Source: Lactobacillus acetotolerans DSM 20749 = JCM 3825
GTDB taxonomy: Bacteria > Bacillota > Bacilli > Lactobacillales > Lactobacillaceae
Assembly: GCF_001436775.1 (NCBI RefSeq)
Contig: NZ_AYZC01000014.1
Span: forward strand, 1 to 34,389
Reading direction: 5' to 3'
DNA: 34,389 nt
The translations under genes were made by a program, and so were the position numbers. Of this stretch, positions 7,448-15,238 are shown piece by piece. A model generated the notes under the pieces. It was not told the DNA's origin. It did not search any database and was given only the letters and a program-made list of their open reading frames with translations. Positions within the stretch are counted from its first letter, which is position 1. Every line of letters starts with the position of its first letter.

Positions 7448-8539
7448 CTAATATCTAGGAATTGCTTTAATAACGGTGTGTAATCCACCGCCCCCGATTA
7501 GTATTTCGCGTACGGGGAATGGAATGATCCTCTTATTTGGATAAATTCTTTGTAAGTGCTTTTTGGTAATTTTATCTTGGGGATCATTAAATTCAGGATA
7601 AATAATAGCTTGGTTCAATGTAATGTAGCTAACATACGTAGCGGTCAAGACCTGACCAACTGCTCGCGACATGAGTCCGTTGATTGAATCAATTCCTTCA
7701 CTCTCTTTTTTGGTTAACCTTTGCGGATGTGGTATTTGAAATTTATGAATTTTAAATTTTCTGCCCTTGACATCTGTAGCTTGGGATAAGATATCGTACG
7801 CTTCTTTGCAGGCAGGGTAGATGTGGCTATTCTTATCATCAGTCCAGGTTAAAGCAATTTCTCCAGGCTTGATAAAAGATACCATGTTGTCAATGTCGCC
7901 ACCCGTTTCATCCAAAAAGTAACCATGTTTGAGCCAAATTATCTTTTTAGCACCTAAATATTCTTTCAATAAAATTGAAATGAATTTCTTGGTAGCACCG
8001 TTGTTTCTGTCTTCTGCTAAAAGAACGTCCTCAGTAGTAATAACAGTTCCTTCACCGTCGGTTATTACTGAGCAGCCTTCAACGATATTTTGGTTAGAGT
8101 AATAGTCTAACCTGAGAAGATCAGCTGTTTTGATTGCTAATTGATTGTCTTTTTTCCAAGGAAAATACAAACCGTCAATTAAACCGCCATAAGCGTTAAA
8201 TTGAAAGTTAACAGCACGCACCTGTCCCAAATTATTTTTTAGGAAAATTGGCAGGGTATCTTGCGCCCATGCATCGTCTGAGGACATTTCGATGACCCTG
8301 GCAAAGTCTCCCACTTTGTTTTTAGCATTTTCGTATTGATCTTCATTGACCAGCATTGTGACTGGTTCAAATTCATTAATTATTTTAGCTAATTTAGTGA
8401 AAGCAATTTGAGCGGGCTTGCCGCCATTACGCCAATTGTCAGAACGTTCCGGCCAAATCATGAAAATCTCTTTTTGGAATGTATAATCTGGCACCATTTG
8501 ATAATTATCATTTTTTGGAGTTGAATTTGTAATTTCCAT
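7448..8539 (-). CDS. Agmatine deiminase paralogue lacking catalytic Cys and His
   Basis: A full-length (363-residue) member of the agmatine deiminase/PPAD family, collinear with the intact enzyme at 13003. Shared landmarks include [14 protein letters not shown] (31-44), [21 protein letters not shown] and EYLGAKKIIWL. Key active-site positions are changed. The C-terminal GGG-N-I-H-C motif reads GGGGLHT, so Thr355 replaces the nucleophilic Cys. DETNGHVDN reads DETGGDIDN, so Asp215 replaces the general-base His. WIRD reads WAQD and EGGSIH reads EGCSVI. No frame damage is present and the reading frame and RBS (AAGGAGATA) are intact, so it looks maintained. It is unlikely to deiminate agmatine and may be a ligand-binding or regulatory pseudoenzyme, or have a new reaction. 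Confidence 0.85.
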   Translation of the reverse strand: MEITNSTPKNDNYQMVPDYTFQKEIFMIWPERSDNWRNGGKPAQIAFTKLAKIINEFEPVTMLVNEDQYENAKNKVGDFARVIEMSSDDAWAQDTLPIFLKNNLGQVRAVNFQFNAYGGLIDGLYFPWKKDNQLAIKTADLLRLDYYSNQNIVEGCSVITDGEGTVITTEDVLLAEDRNNGATKKFISILLKEYLGAKKIIWLKHGYFLDETGGDIDNMVSFIKPGEIALTWTDDKNSHIYPACKEAYDILSQATDVKGRKFKIHKFQIPHPQRLTKKESEGIDSINGLMSRAVGQVLTATYVSYITLNQAIIYPEFNDPQDKITKKHLQRIYPNKRIIPFPVREILIGGGGLHTVIKAIPRY

Positions 8540-8668
8540 AAATTATCTCCTTGTTTTTAATAACTTAACTGCCTTTATTTTGCGCCTTTTTACTTCCCTT
8601 TAACATAAGAATACTAAAGAAAATGAGTAGAGTTAACGAAAATGTAGCTTAATGCACCTACAGTCTTG

Positions 8669-8696
8669 AGTATATTAGGGAGAATGTGAAATGTAA
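8669..8696 (-). promoter_or_regulatory. Minus-strand promoter of the deiminase-paralogue/rpiR operon
   Basis: Read on the minus strand: TTACAT (8696-8691), 16-nt spacer, TATACT (8674-8669). It gives a leader of about 120 nt before the start at 8539. No terminator-like structure is evident in that leader. Confidence 0.5.
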
Positions 8697-8702
8697 TAAA
8701 TT

Positions 8703-8747
8703 ACGGGGTCTTTGAAACAAATAATCACAAAATGATACATAACGGGG
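8703..8747. repeat. ACGGGG direct repeats and TGAAACA half-site
   Basis: TTACGGGGTC begins at 8701 and ATAACGGGGC at 8739, a 38-nt spacing. Between them lie TGAAACA (8713-8719) and TGATACAT (8734-8741), which resemble half of the inverted repeat at 8800-8820. They could be auxiliary regulator contacts in the divergent control region. Confidence 0.35.
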
Positions 8748-8799
8748 CTAATTTATTTTAGAAAAATACCTTCTAATACTGCCATTAATGCATTGTAAA

Positions 8800-8820
8800 A
8801 TGTTTCACTATATGAAACAT
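8800..8820. promoter_or_regulatory. Perfect inverted repeat, candidate RpiR operator
   Basis: ATGTTTCA and TGAAACAT flank a 5-nt spacer. It sits in the middle of the 399-bp divergent region, about 45 nt upstream of the plus-strand -35. TGAAA/TTTCA-type dyads are common operators of RpiR regulators. The regulator gene is in the adjacent minus operon. Assignment is inferred. Confidence 0.5.
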
Positions 8821-8853
8821 GGTTCCTTAGCTTTAACGATTTAGCAGAATACC

Positions 8854-8867
8854 TGGAATCGGTTACA
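8854..8867. promoter_or_regulatory. cre-like site upstream of the agmatine operon
   Basis: TGGAATCGGTTACA matches the cre consensus TGWAANCGNTNWCA at 13 of 14 positions and overlaps the -35 hexamer at 8863-8868. This predicts CcpA repression of agmatine use while preferred sugars are present, as reported for enterococcal and lactococcal AgDI operons. Confidence 0.55.
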
Positions 8868-8890
8868 TTTTTAATAACTCCTTGTAAGAT
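8863..8890 (+). promoter_or_regulatory. Plus-strand promoter of the agmatine operon
   Basis: TTACAT, 16-nt spacer, TAAGAT; transcription would start near 8897, about 42 nt before the ptcA start. The hexamers are only moderate matches, consistent with an activated or repressible promoter. A second -10-like TAAAAT at 8796-8801 abuts the inverted repeat. Confidence 0.45.
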
Positions 8891-8935
8891 AAAAAATGTC
8901 AAGAGGAAATAAAAATTTTCACAAAGGAGTTATTA
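8872..8935 (+). repeat. Inverted repeat covering the ptcA ribosome binding site
   Basis: TAATAACTCCTT (8872-8883) is exactly complementary to AAGGAGTTATTA (8924-8935), which contains the Shine-Dalgarno of ptcA. If transcription starts upstream of 8872 the RNA could fold to hide the RBS. If it starts near 8897 only the right arm is transcribed and the repeat may have a DNA-level role or none. Confidence 0.5.
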
Positions 8936-8938
8936 GTT

Positions 8939-9994
8939 ATGGAAAAAAGAGATTACATCGATACATTTACGTTTTCAAAAGCAGAAATGCAATATATGGT
9001 TGATTTAGGTTTAAAGATCAAAGATTCAATCAAACATGGTTATTACCCACAATTATTGAAGAACAAGAATTTAGGTATGATTTTTGAACAAACTTCCACC
9101 CGTACCCGTAACTCAGCAGAAGCCGCTATGGCAGAACTTGGTGGTCATGCTCTTTACCTTGCACCTGGTCAAATTCAATTAGGCAAGGGCGGTCACGAAA
9201 GTTTAGACGACACCGGTCATGTTTTAGGCCGTTTGCTTGATATCTTAGGTGCCCGCGTTAACCGTCATGAGGAAATTGAAGGCTTAGCCAAGTATTCACA
9301 AGTTCCAGTTGTTAACTTTATGAGTGATAAGAGTCACCCAACCCAAGCTCTTGGTGATTTAACTACTATTGAAGAAAATCTCCCTAAGGGCAAAGAACTT
9401 GAAGACATTAAGTTGGTCTTTGTTGGTGACGCTACCCAAGTGGCAATGTCTACCATGTTCTTCTGTGCCCAAATGGGAATGAAATTTGCTCAATTTGGTC
9501 CTAAGTCAAATCAGATGCCAGCAGATGTTTTGGCACATGCTAAGAAGATTGCTGCAGCAAATGGCGGTTCAATTGAAATTTCTGACGATGAGAAAGTTTT
9601 GCAAGGTGCTGACTTCATCTATACAGATGTTTGGTACGGCTTATACGATAAAGAACTTCAAAAAGATCAATATATGAAGATCTTCTATCCTAAGTACCAA
9701 GTTAGTGATGACTTATTAAAGAAGACCGGTAACCCAGATGTTAAATTTATGCACTGTTTACCAGCTAGCCGTGGTGAAGAAGTTACTGCTTCTGTACTTG
9801 ACGGAAACCATTCAATTGTTTGGGATCAAGCAGAAAACAGAAAGACCGCAATGCGTGCAATCTTTGTTTACTTATTGAATCCTAATATGAAACATGCTTC
9901 TAAAGCTTTAGCTGAAAGATATCAAGGCGAACTTGATGAAATGCTTGCTAAGGAGCCATATCAAGATAACAAGGAATTAGGTATTAAATATTAG
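8939..9994 (+). CDS. ptcA: Putrescine carbamoyltransferase
   Basis: A 351-residue transcarbamoylase. STRTRNS (about residues 54-60) binds carbamoyl phosphate, and HPTQALGDL and HCLPASRGEEVT are the other family motifs. It resembles putrescine transcarbamoylases (YLAPGQIQLG, FVGDATQV, YTDVWYGLYD, MKIFYPKYQV) more than ornithine or aspartate enzymes, and has the long C-terminal helix typical of PTCase. It phosphorolyses N-carbamoylputrescine to putrescine and carbamoyl phosphate in the cytoplasm. It is first in the agmatine operon, with RBS AAAGGAG, and its partners are agmatine deiminase and carbamate kinase downstream. The alternative, ornithine carbamoyltransferase, is disfavoured by motifs and by context. 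Confidence 0.92.
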   Translation: MEKRDYIDTFTFSKAEMQYMVDLGLKIKDSIKHGYYPQLLKNKNLGMIFEQTSTRTRNSAEAAMAELGGHALYLAPGQIQLGKGGHESLDDTGHVLGRLLDILGARVNRHEEIEGLAKYSQVPVVNFMSDKSHPTQALGDLTTIEENLPKGKELEDIKLVFVGDATQVAMSTMFFCAQMGMKFAQFGPKSNQMPADVLAHAKKIAAANGGSIEISDDEKVLQGADFIYTDVWYGLYDKELQKDQYMKIFYPKYQVSDDLLKKTGNPDVKFMHCLPASRGEEVTASVLDGNHSIVWDQAENRKTAMRAIFVYLLNPNMKHASKALAERYQGELDEMLAKEPYQDNKELGIKY

Positions 9995-10021
9995 TCTTTT
10001 ACAAGATTGTAGGTGAGGATT

Positions 10022-11377
10022 ATGAAGTCAGCTACCTCCCAAACGAACGAATTTGAAACAAAGAATGTCAATAAACTCTTTCTTAAGTATGGTTTTGTAA
10101 CGTTAGCTGGGATGCTCGCACAATGTGTGATGGTCATGCTGGAAGCTATTTTTACTGGGAATGGCCTGGGAGCTCTTGGACTAGCTACGGTAAGTATTAT
10201 TATGCCGGTAGAACTACTTAACGATGCGGTTGGTACTGGGTTAGGAATTGGGATTACAACAATTGCAGCCCAATATAAAGGAAAAGGAAATGATGAAAAG
10301 GCTAGGAAAATCTGGAATGATGGTTTCTGGTTTACCTTAATTTTCTCAGTTGCCTTAGCGATTTTAATTGCTGTATTTGCTAACCCAATAGCAAGCATTT
10401 TGGGAGCTAAGGGTCCAATTAAACAAATGACCGTTGAATTTATCCGGGTCTTTATGATTGGTTATCCATTTTGCTTTGTTGGTCAAGTAGGCGTTTCAAT
10501 GCTGCGAGTAGATGAAAAGCCTGGTATGGCAAGTTGGATTACTGCCCTTTCAGCTGTAATTGCCATAGCTGAATTATACTGGGGCATCTTCATTGTTCAC
10601 CTAGGAATTATAGCTTCTGCTATTTATTACGGCTTGAGTCTCGGATTATTCACATTTTCGATTATTCCGTTTCTTAATCCTAAGAATAAATATCATCTTT
10701 CCTTGAATTTAAAATTCAATTGGGCAGATTTGAAGCGTGCTATTGTTTTGTCACTGCCATTTATTTTAATAACCCTATCAAGTGCTATTTATAACTGGTT
10801 AATGAACTTAGTTTTAGGCCATTTTGGTAATAATAATGATATTGCTGCGTTTGGTTTGATTAACGGCTATATCTTCTATGTGTTAAATTTGGTTACTCAA
10901 AGTTTAATGCAAGGGATGCAGCCAATTGCTAGTGATAACTATGGTGCAAAATTACATGGACGTTTAATTCAATTATTGAGGATTAGTATTATTACCAATA
11001 TTATTTCGGTAGCCTTTTTAACCATTATTTTTGCCTTGTTTGCTCACCCCATTGCCGCAATATTTACTTCAAATGCAACGGTAGTAAACATTACTGCCAC
11101 ATCTGGAATTATTGTAGTTGGGTTAACTGCTTTAGGCTCAAGCGTCAACATGATGTCTGGTTACTACCAAGCTATTGGTAAAGCTGGAGCTTCTACCTTC
11201 TTAGGAGTTTTGAAATTCTTAATTTGTGCTAGTCCTTTAGCTTTACTTCTCGCTTATACAGTCGGTATTAAAGGTATTTGGTTTGCACAGCCAGTAGCTG
11301 ATATTATTGCCTTTGCTGTTGCTATGATTTTCTTAGTAAAGGAAATCCGCCTTAATAGGGAAGAGGAATACAAATGA
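10022..11377 (+). CDS. MATE-family efflux transporter in the agmatine operon
   Basis: A membrane protein of about 451 residues with twelve predicted hydrophobic segments in two homologous halves, as in MATE (DinF/NorM-like) cation antiporters. ATG 10022 is preferred, 6 nt after AGGTG; the in-frame GTG at 10013 lies inside that RBS. It occupies the slot where enterococcal AgDI operons carry AguD, an APC-family agmatine/putrescine exchanger; no APC gene is in the window. MATE proteins expel organic cations using Na+ or H+ gradients, so putrescine or agmatine export is chemically plausible but unproven. Its stop overlaps the next start (ATGA), implying translational coupling. Confidence 0.8.
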   Translation: MKSATSQTNEFETKNVNKLFLKYGFVTLAGMLAQCVMVMLEAIFTGNGLGALGLATVSIIMPVELLNDAVGTGLGIGITTIAAQYKGKGNDEKARKIWNDGFWFTLIFSVALAILIAVFANPIASILGAKGPIKQMTVEFIRVFMIGYPFCFVGQVGVSMLRVDEKPGMASWITALSAVIAIAELYWGIFIVHLGIIASAIYYGLSLGLFTFSIIPFLNPKNKYHLSLNLKFNWADLKRAIVLSLPFILITLSSAIYNWLMNLVLGHFGNNNDIAAFGLINGYIFYVLNLVTQSLMQGMQPIASDNYGAKLHGRLIQLLRISIITNIISVAFLTIIFALFAHPIAAIFTSNATVVNITATSGIIVVGLTALGSSVNMMSGYYQAIGKAGASTFLGVLKFLICASPLALLLAYTVGIKGIWFAQPVADIIAFAVAMIFLVKEIRLNREEEYK

Positions 11378-13001
11378 CCCATGCTGATGAAGTTGTAAAG
11401 AGTACGAATATTTGGACCGGAAATTGTGATGAGACTATTTATGGCGGAATTGCTATTAAGAATAATCGGATTATTTACGTAGGATTCCAAGATCTAGATA
11501 AATATGTTGATCCTGACACAAAAGTTTTAGATTATGGTAATCATTTGGTCATTCCGGGTCTTCATGATGGTCATGCTCATATGTTGATGACGGCCTTAAT
11601 GCATTCGGGCAAATGTGCACCCCTTTATAACACCAAGTCTGAAGAAAAATGTGTGGAAATTGTTAAGAAATACGATAAACCTGAAAACTTAATCGGTGGT
11701 TGGCTTATTGGTATGGGCTGGTATCAGCTGCTCTTTGACAACAAGACTTTACCAACTAAGGAGAGTTTAGATAAAGCATTTCCAAATACACCAGTGATTT
11801 TGATGGATTCTAATTGTCATACTGGTTGGGTTAATTCCATAGCCTTAAAGAAACTAGGATGTACGGATGAAAATACTAAAGATAATCCTAATTTTGGTAG
11901 GTTAAAAAATGGTGAGCTCAGCGGTATTTTTGGTGAAGCAACCTTCATGAAGCTATCAACCAAGATTTTGATGGCTGATGAGTCAGCGATGGCTGATTTG
12001 TTAAGTAAAACTACTCACGGAATGAACGCTTTGGGTATGACTCAGTTAGATGATGTGGCTAGTGGTGCTGTTCCCCATTCTGATCAAATTCTGGATAGAA
12101 ACTTGAAGACGAAGGCAAATTAACTGTCCGGGTTAATATGTATCCAACTTTGCTCGACGATTTCACCCGTATTCACCGAATGACTGATGAATGTGGCCGG
12201 GCTAAGGGTGACACTATGCTTGGAGTTGCTGGATTTAAATCATTCTTCGATGGTGTTTCCAGCATGCACACCGCGTTCTTATCGGAACCATATAGTGATG
12301 CTAAGACTCCAAACGACGTCGGGCACTTAACTGTAAAACCGGAAGAAATGCAACGTAGAGCATTAAAGGCCGCTAAAGAAGGTTACAACGTTAAGATTCA
12401 TGCCATTGGTGATGAAGCAGTTACCAAAGCCTTGGATGTCTATGAATATGTTGAAAAGGCTTTAGGCAAGGATATGCCCAAAAATGTTCAATTTAATATT
12501 GAACACCTTGAAAACATCAAAGAAGCAGACATTGAGAGGTTAAGAGATTTACATGTTATTGCTTCAGTTCAGCCTGCACATGCTTTAATTGATCCTCACG
12601 GTGAAGAAAAAGATTTGGGTCAGCACCGAATAAAAATGATGTGGCCATTTAGACATTACCTTGCCCGTGGTGTGAAGATTGCTTTTGGAACCGATACTCC
12701 GGTTGTTGATTATAATCCGTACCAAAATATGTATAATGCGGAAACCAGGAAAGCAATTACCGGTGGAAAAGCTTGGGAACCACAGAACAGTGTTAATATC
12801 CAAGAAGCTTTACGAGCTTATACTTCAGGTTCAGCTTCATGTGCACACCGGCAAAATGAAGTAGGAACTTTGGAAGTTGGGAAATTAGCTGATTTGGCGG
12901 TTTTAAACCAAGACATTTTGAAGGTATCACCTGAGACAATGCTTAACACTAAAGCTGTAATGACAATGGTTAATGGAAAAGTAGTATATAGAGGTAATTA
13001 A
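11374..13001 (+). pseudogene. YtcJ-like amidohydrolase, split by a 1-nt frameshift
   Basis: Two abutting frames together make one amidohydrolase-3 (YtcJ-like) protein of about 542 residues. The first (to 12123) has the metal motif HDGHAHM; the second has IHAIGDEAV, FNIEHLE and FGTDTPV. Frame 1 reads LDRNLKTKAN-stop near 12091-12123, while the other frame there reads KLEDEGKLTVRVNMYPT, the family sequence. Adding one A in the AGAAAC segment at 12097-12102 restores the whole protein. No slippery heptamer is present. The downstream 287 codons are clean, so the lesion is recent or a sequencing error. The substrate is unknown; its place between transporter and aguA suggests a role in agmatine-derived or related amides. 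Confidence 0.85.
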
Positions 13002-13002
13002 G

Positions 13003-14097
13003 ATGAAAACATTAAATTCAAGTCCAAAAAAAGATGGTTTTAGAATGCCGGGTGAGTTTGATGCTCACAAGGGTGTCTATATTCTTTGGCCAGAAAGGCC
13101 AGATAACTGGCGCAATGGTGGTAAGCCTGCTCAAAGAACTTTTGTTAAAGTTGCAGAAGCAATTTCTCAATTTGAACATGTTACTGTCGGGGTCAACGAT
13201 GATCAATATGAAAATGCGGTAACAATGTTACCAGACAATGTTGAAGTAATTGAATTATCCAATAACGATTCCTGGATCCGTGATTGTGGAGCAACTTTTG
13301 TGAAGAATGATAAGGGCAGTATGCGTGCAGTAGACTGGCACTTTAATTCTTGGGGTGGTTTAGTCGATGGCCTTTACTTCCCATGGGATAAGGATGACCG
13401 TGTCGCTCAAAAGATGGCGGAATTAGAACACGTTGATCGCTACCGTTTAGATGACTTTACCTTTGAAGGCGGATCTATCCATGTCGATGGTGAAGGAACA
13501 GTAATTACTACTGAAGAGTGTCTTTTGTCTCAAGGCCGTAACCCACAATTATCGAAGAAACAAATTGAAGAAGTTTTGAAAGAATATTTAGGTGCTGAAA
13601 AGGTAATTTGGTTACCAAAGGGTATTTATCTTGATGAAACTAACGGTCATGTTGATAATATTGCTAACTTTGTATCTCCAGGTCACGTCGTTTTGGCATG
13701 GACTGATGATAAAAATGATCCACAATATGCTGCATCAAAGGCTGATTTAGATGTATTAGAGAATGCGACCGATGCCAAGGGCAGAAAGATTAAGGTAACT
13801 AAATTGTACTTACCAAAGCCAATTAAGATTACCAAAGAGGAATCAGCTGGTGTTGACGCTGTTGATGGTACTTTGCCACGTAAAGAAGGAGATCGTTTGG
13901 CTGCTTCTTACGTAAACTATTACACCGCCAATGGTGGTATTGTTTACCCATTATTTAACGATCCAAATGATAAAAAAGCCAAGGAAACTTTGCAGAAATG
14001 TTATCCTGACCGTAAAATTGTTGGCGTTCCTGCAAGAGAAATTTTGCTTGGCGGTGGCAATATTCACTGTATTACTCAGCAAGTACCTGAAGCCTAA
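13003..14097 (+). CDS. aguA: Agmatine deiminase
   Basis: A 364-residue guanidino-modifying enzyme that hydrolyses agmatine to N-carbamoylputrescine and ammonia. All expected catalytic residues are present: nucleophile C356 in [11 protein letters not shown]216 and D218 in [10 protein letters not shown]155 in FEGGS and D94 in WIRD. It starts one base after the amidohydrolase stop and is followed after 20 nt by carbamate kinase, so it is co-transcribed with the ptcA operon. About half the positions match the inactive-looking paralogue at 7448-8539 by eye. It also helps acid tolerance in other lactic acid bacteria through ammonia release. Confidence 0.93.
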   Translation: MKTLNSSPKKDGFRMPGEFDAHKGVYILWPERPDNWRNGGKPAQRTFVKVAEAISQFEHVTVGVNDDQYENAVTMLPDNVEVIELSNNDSWIRDCGATFVKNDKGSMRAVDWHFNSWGGLVDGLYFPWDKDDRVAQKMAELEHVDRYRLDDFTFEGGSIHVDGEGTVITTEECLLSQGRNPQLSKKQIEEVLKEYLGAEKVIWLPKGIYLDETNGHVDNIANFVSPGHVVLAWTDDKNDPQYAASKADLDVLENATDAKGRKIKVTKLYLPKPIKITKEESAGVDAVDGTLPRKEGDRLAASYVNYYTANGGIVYPLFNDPNDKKAKETLQKCYPDRKIVGVPAREILLGGGNIHCITQQVPEA

Positions 14098-14117
14098 TTA
14101 GAGAAGAGGGTGAGCAA

Positions 14118-15065
14118 ATGACGGCCAGAGTTTTAGTTGCATTAGGTGGCAACGCAATTTTATCTAAAGATGCTAGCGCTAGGGCGCAGCAGGCAGCTTT
14201 GAGGGAAACCAGCAAACAATTGGTTAAGTTTGTTAAAAGCGGTGATGAATTAGTCATCGCTCATGGTAACGGACCACAAGTTGGTAACCTGTTATTACAA
14301 CAGGCGGCTGGTTCAAGTGAAGAGAATCCGCCTATGCCAATTGATACTGCTGTAGCAATGACTGAGGGTAGTATCGGTTATTGGTTGCAGAATGCACTAG
14401 GAGAAGAATTAAGCAAAAATAATCTTGCTCAAGAAGTTGCTACCGTAGTAACCCAAGCAATTGTTGATTCAAAGGACCCATCTTTTAAAAATCCTTCAAA
14501 ACCAATTGGTCCGTTCTATAACAAAGAAAAAGCTGAAGAAGTTAAGAAAGAAAATCCTGAATTTACGATGATTGAAGATTCTGGTCGTGGTTATAGAAGG
14601 GTAGTTCCTTCCCCAAAGCCTTTGGCAATTAAAGAAGCCAATACTATCAAAGCAATTATTGATTCTGGTAATATTCCAGTTGCTGTCGGTGGCGGTGGTA
14701 TCCCTGTCGTTCAAGAGGCCAACCGCTTAATTGGCAAAGAAGCAGTCATTGACAAAGATTTAGCTTCTGAAAAATTGGCTGAATTAATAAAAGCTGATGA
14801 GTTAATTATTTTAACCGCTGTTGATAACGTTTATGTTAACTTTAATAAACCGAATCAAAAGAAGTTGGAAGAAGTAACTGTAGCCGATATGAAACGCTTT
14901 ATTGCTGAGAAACAATTTGCTCCAGGCTCAATGCTTCCTAAGGTACAGGCAGCCATCTCCTTTGTTCAGAATAGTAAGAATCCTGATGCGAAGGCAGTGA
15001 TTACCTCACTCGAAAATGTAGAAGATTATCTGAATAATGGTACAGGAACTATAATTAAAAAATAA
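14118..15065 (+). CDS. arcC: Carbamate kinase (agmatine operon)
   Basis: A 315-residue amino-acid-kinase-fold enzyme. VALGGNAIL at the N-terminus, HGNGPQVGNLL (about residues 51-61) and AVGGGGIPV with a following DKDLASEKLA motif are the carbamate kinase signatures. It transfers phosphate from carbamoyl phosphate to ADP, giving ATP, ammonia and CO2, the energy-yielding last step of the agmatine pathway. It is the last gene of the operon, with its own RBS (GAGGGTG) and a terminator 53 nt after the stop. The same protein in agmatine loci is often named AguC; sequence does not separate it from ArcC. Confidence 0.92.
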   Translation: MTARVLVALGGNAILSKDASARAQQAALRETSKQLVKFVKSGDELVIAHGNGPQVGNLLLQQAAGSSEENPPMPIDTAVAMTEGSIGYWLQNALGEELSKNNLAQEVATVVTQAIVDSKDPSFKNPSKPIGPFYNKEKAEEVKKENPEFTMIEDSGRGYRRVVPSPKPLAIKEANTIKAIIDSGNIPVAVGGGGIPVVQEANRLIGKEAVIDKDLASEKLAELIKADELIILTAVDNVYVNFNKPNQKKLEEVTVADMKRFIAEKQFAPGSMLPKVQAAISFVQNSKNPDAKAVITSLENVEDYLNNGTGTIIKK

Positions 15066-15117
15066 TAGTAAAATACCAATTTTGAATTCATTTCATTGAC
15101 TAATAACTATAAAAAAA

Positions 15118-15156
15118 GACTCAATTTCGATAAAAAATCGAAGTTGAGCCTTTTTG
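15118..15156 (+). terminator. Terminator of the agmatine operon
   Basis: GACTCAATTTCGAT and ATCGAAGTTGAGCC form a long stem with an A-rich loop and a five-T tract. Confidence 0.85.
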
Positions 15157-15167
15157 TGCTTTATAAG

Positions 15168-15195
15168 ATTTAATCACAGAATTCTGTGATTAAAT
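15168..15195. promoter_or_regulatory. Perfect 28-bp palindrome, candidate operator of the AbiL-like pair
   Basis: ATTTAATCACAGAA is followed directly by its exact reverse complement (no spacer), centred on GAATTC at 15179-15184. It covers the presumed -35 position of the promoter whose extended -10 TGCTAAAAT is at 15205-15213. No repressor gene is encoded next to it, so self-regulation or a distant repressor is possible. Confidence 0.65.
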
Positions 15196-15204
15196 GGCAA
15201 AATA

Positions 15205-15213
15205 TGCTAAAAT
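15205..15213 (+). promoter_or_regulatory. Extended -10 promoter of the AbiL-like pair
   Basis: TGCTAAAAT fits an extended -10 (TGnTATAAT). The sequence 17 nt upstream (TGTGAT) is a poor -35 and lies inside the palindrome. Transcription would start near 15220, just before the RBS AAAGGGGGG at 15222-15230. Confidence 0.5.
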
Positions 15214-15238
15214 TATGAATAAAAGGGGGGCTTTAATA

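Noticed and set aside
8939-9994. Ornithine carbamoyltransferase
   Set aside because: The YLAPGQIQLG, YTDVWYGLYD and FYPKYQV motifs plus the long C-terminal helix and the agmatine operon context fit putrescine carbamoyltransferase better.
11374-13001. Two separate genes of the amidohydrolase type, or programmed frameshifting
   Set aside because: Each half lacks part of one catalytic domain and they join seamlessly with one inserted A. No heptameric slippery sequence or downstream pseudoknot-like structure is visible at the junction.
15194-15238. Extended N-terminus of the AbiLi-like ATPase from 15194
   Set aside because: It begins inside the palindrome and contains the promoter -10; ATG 15239 has the only good RBS and begins the family sequence.
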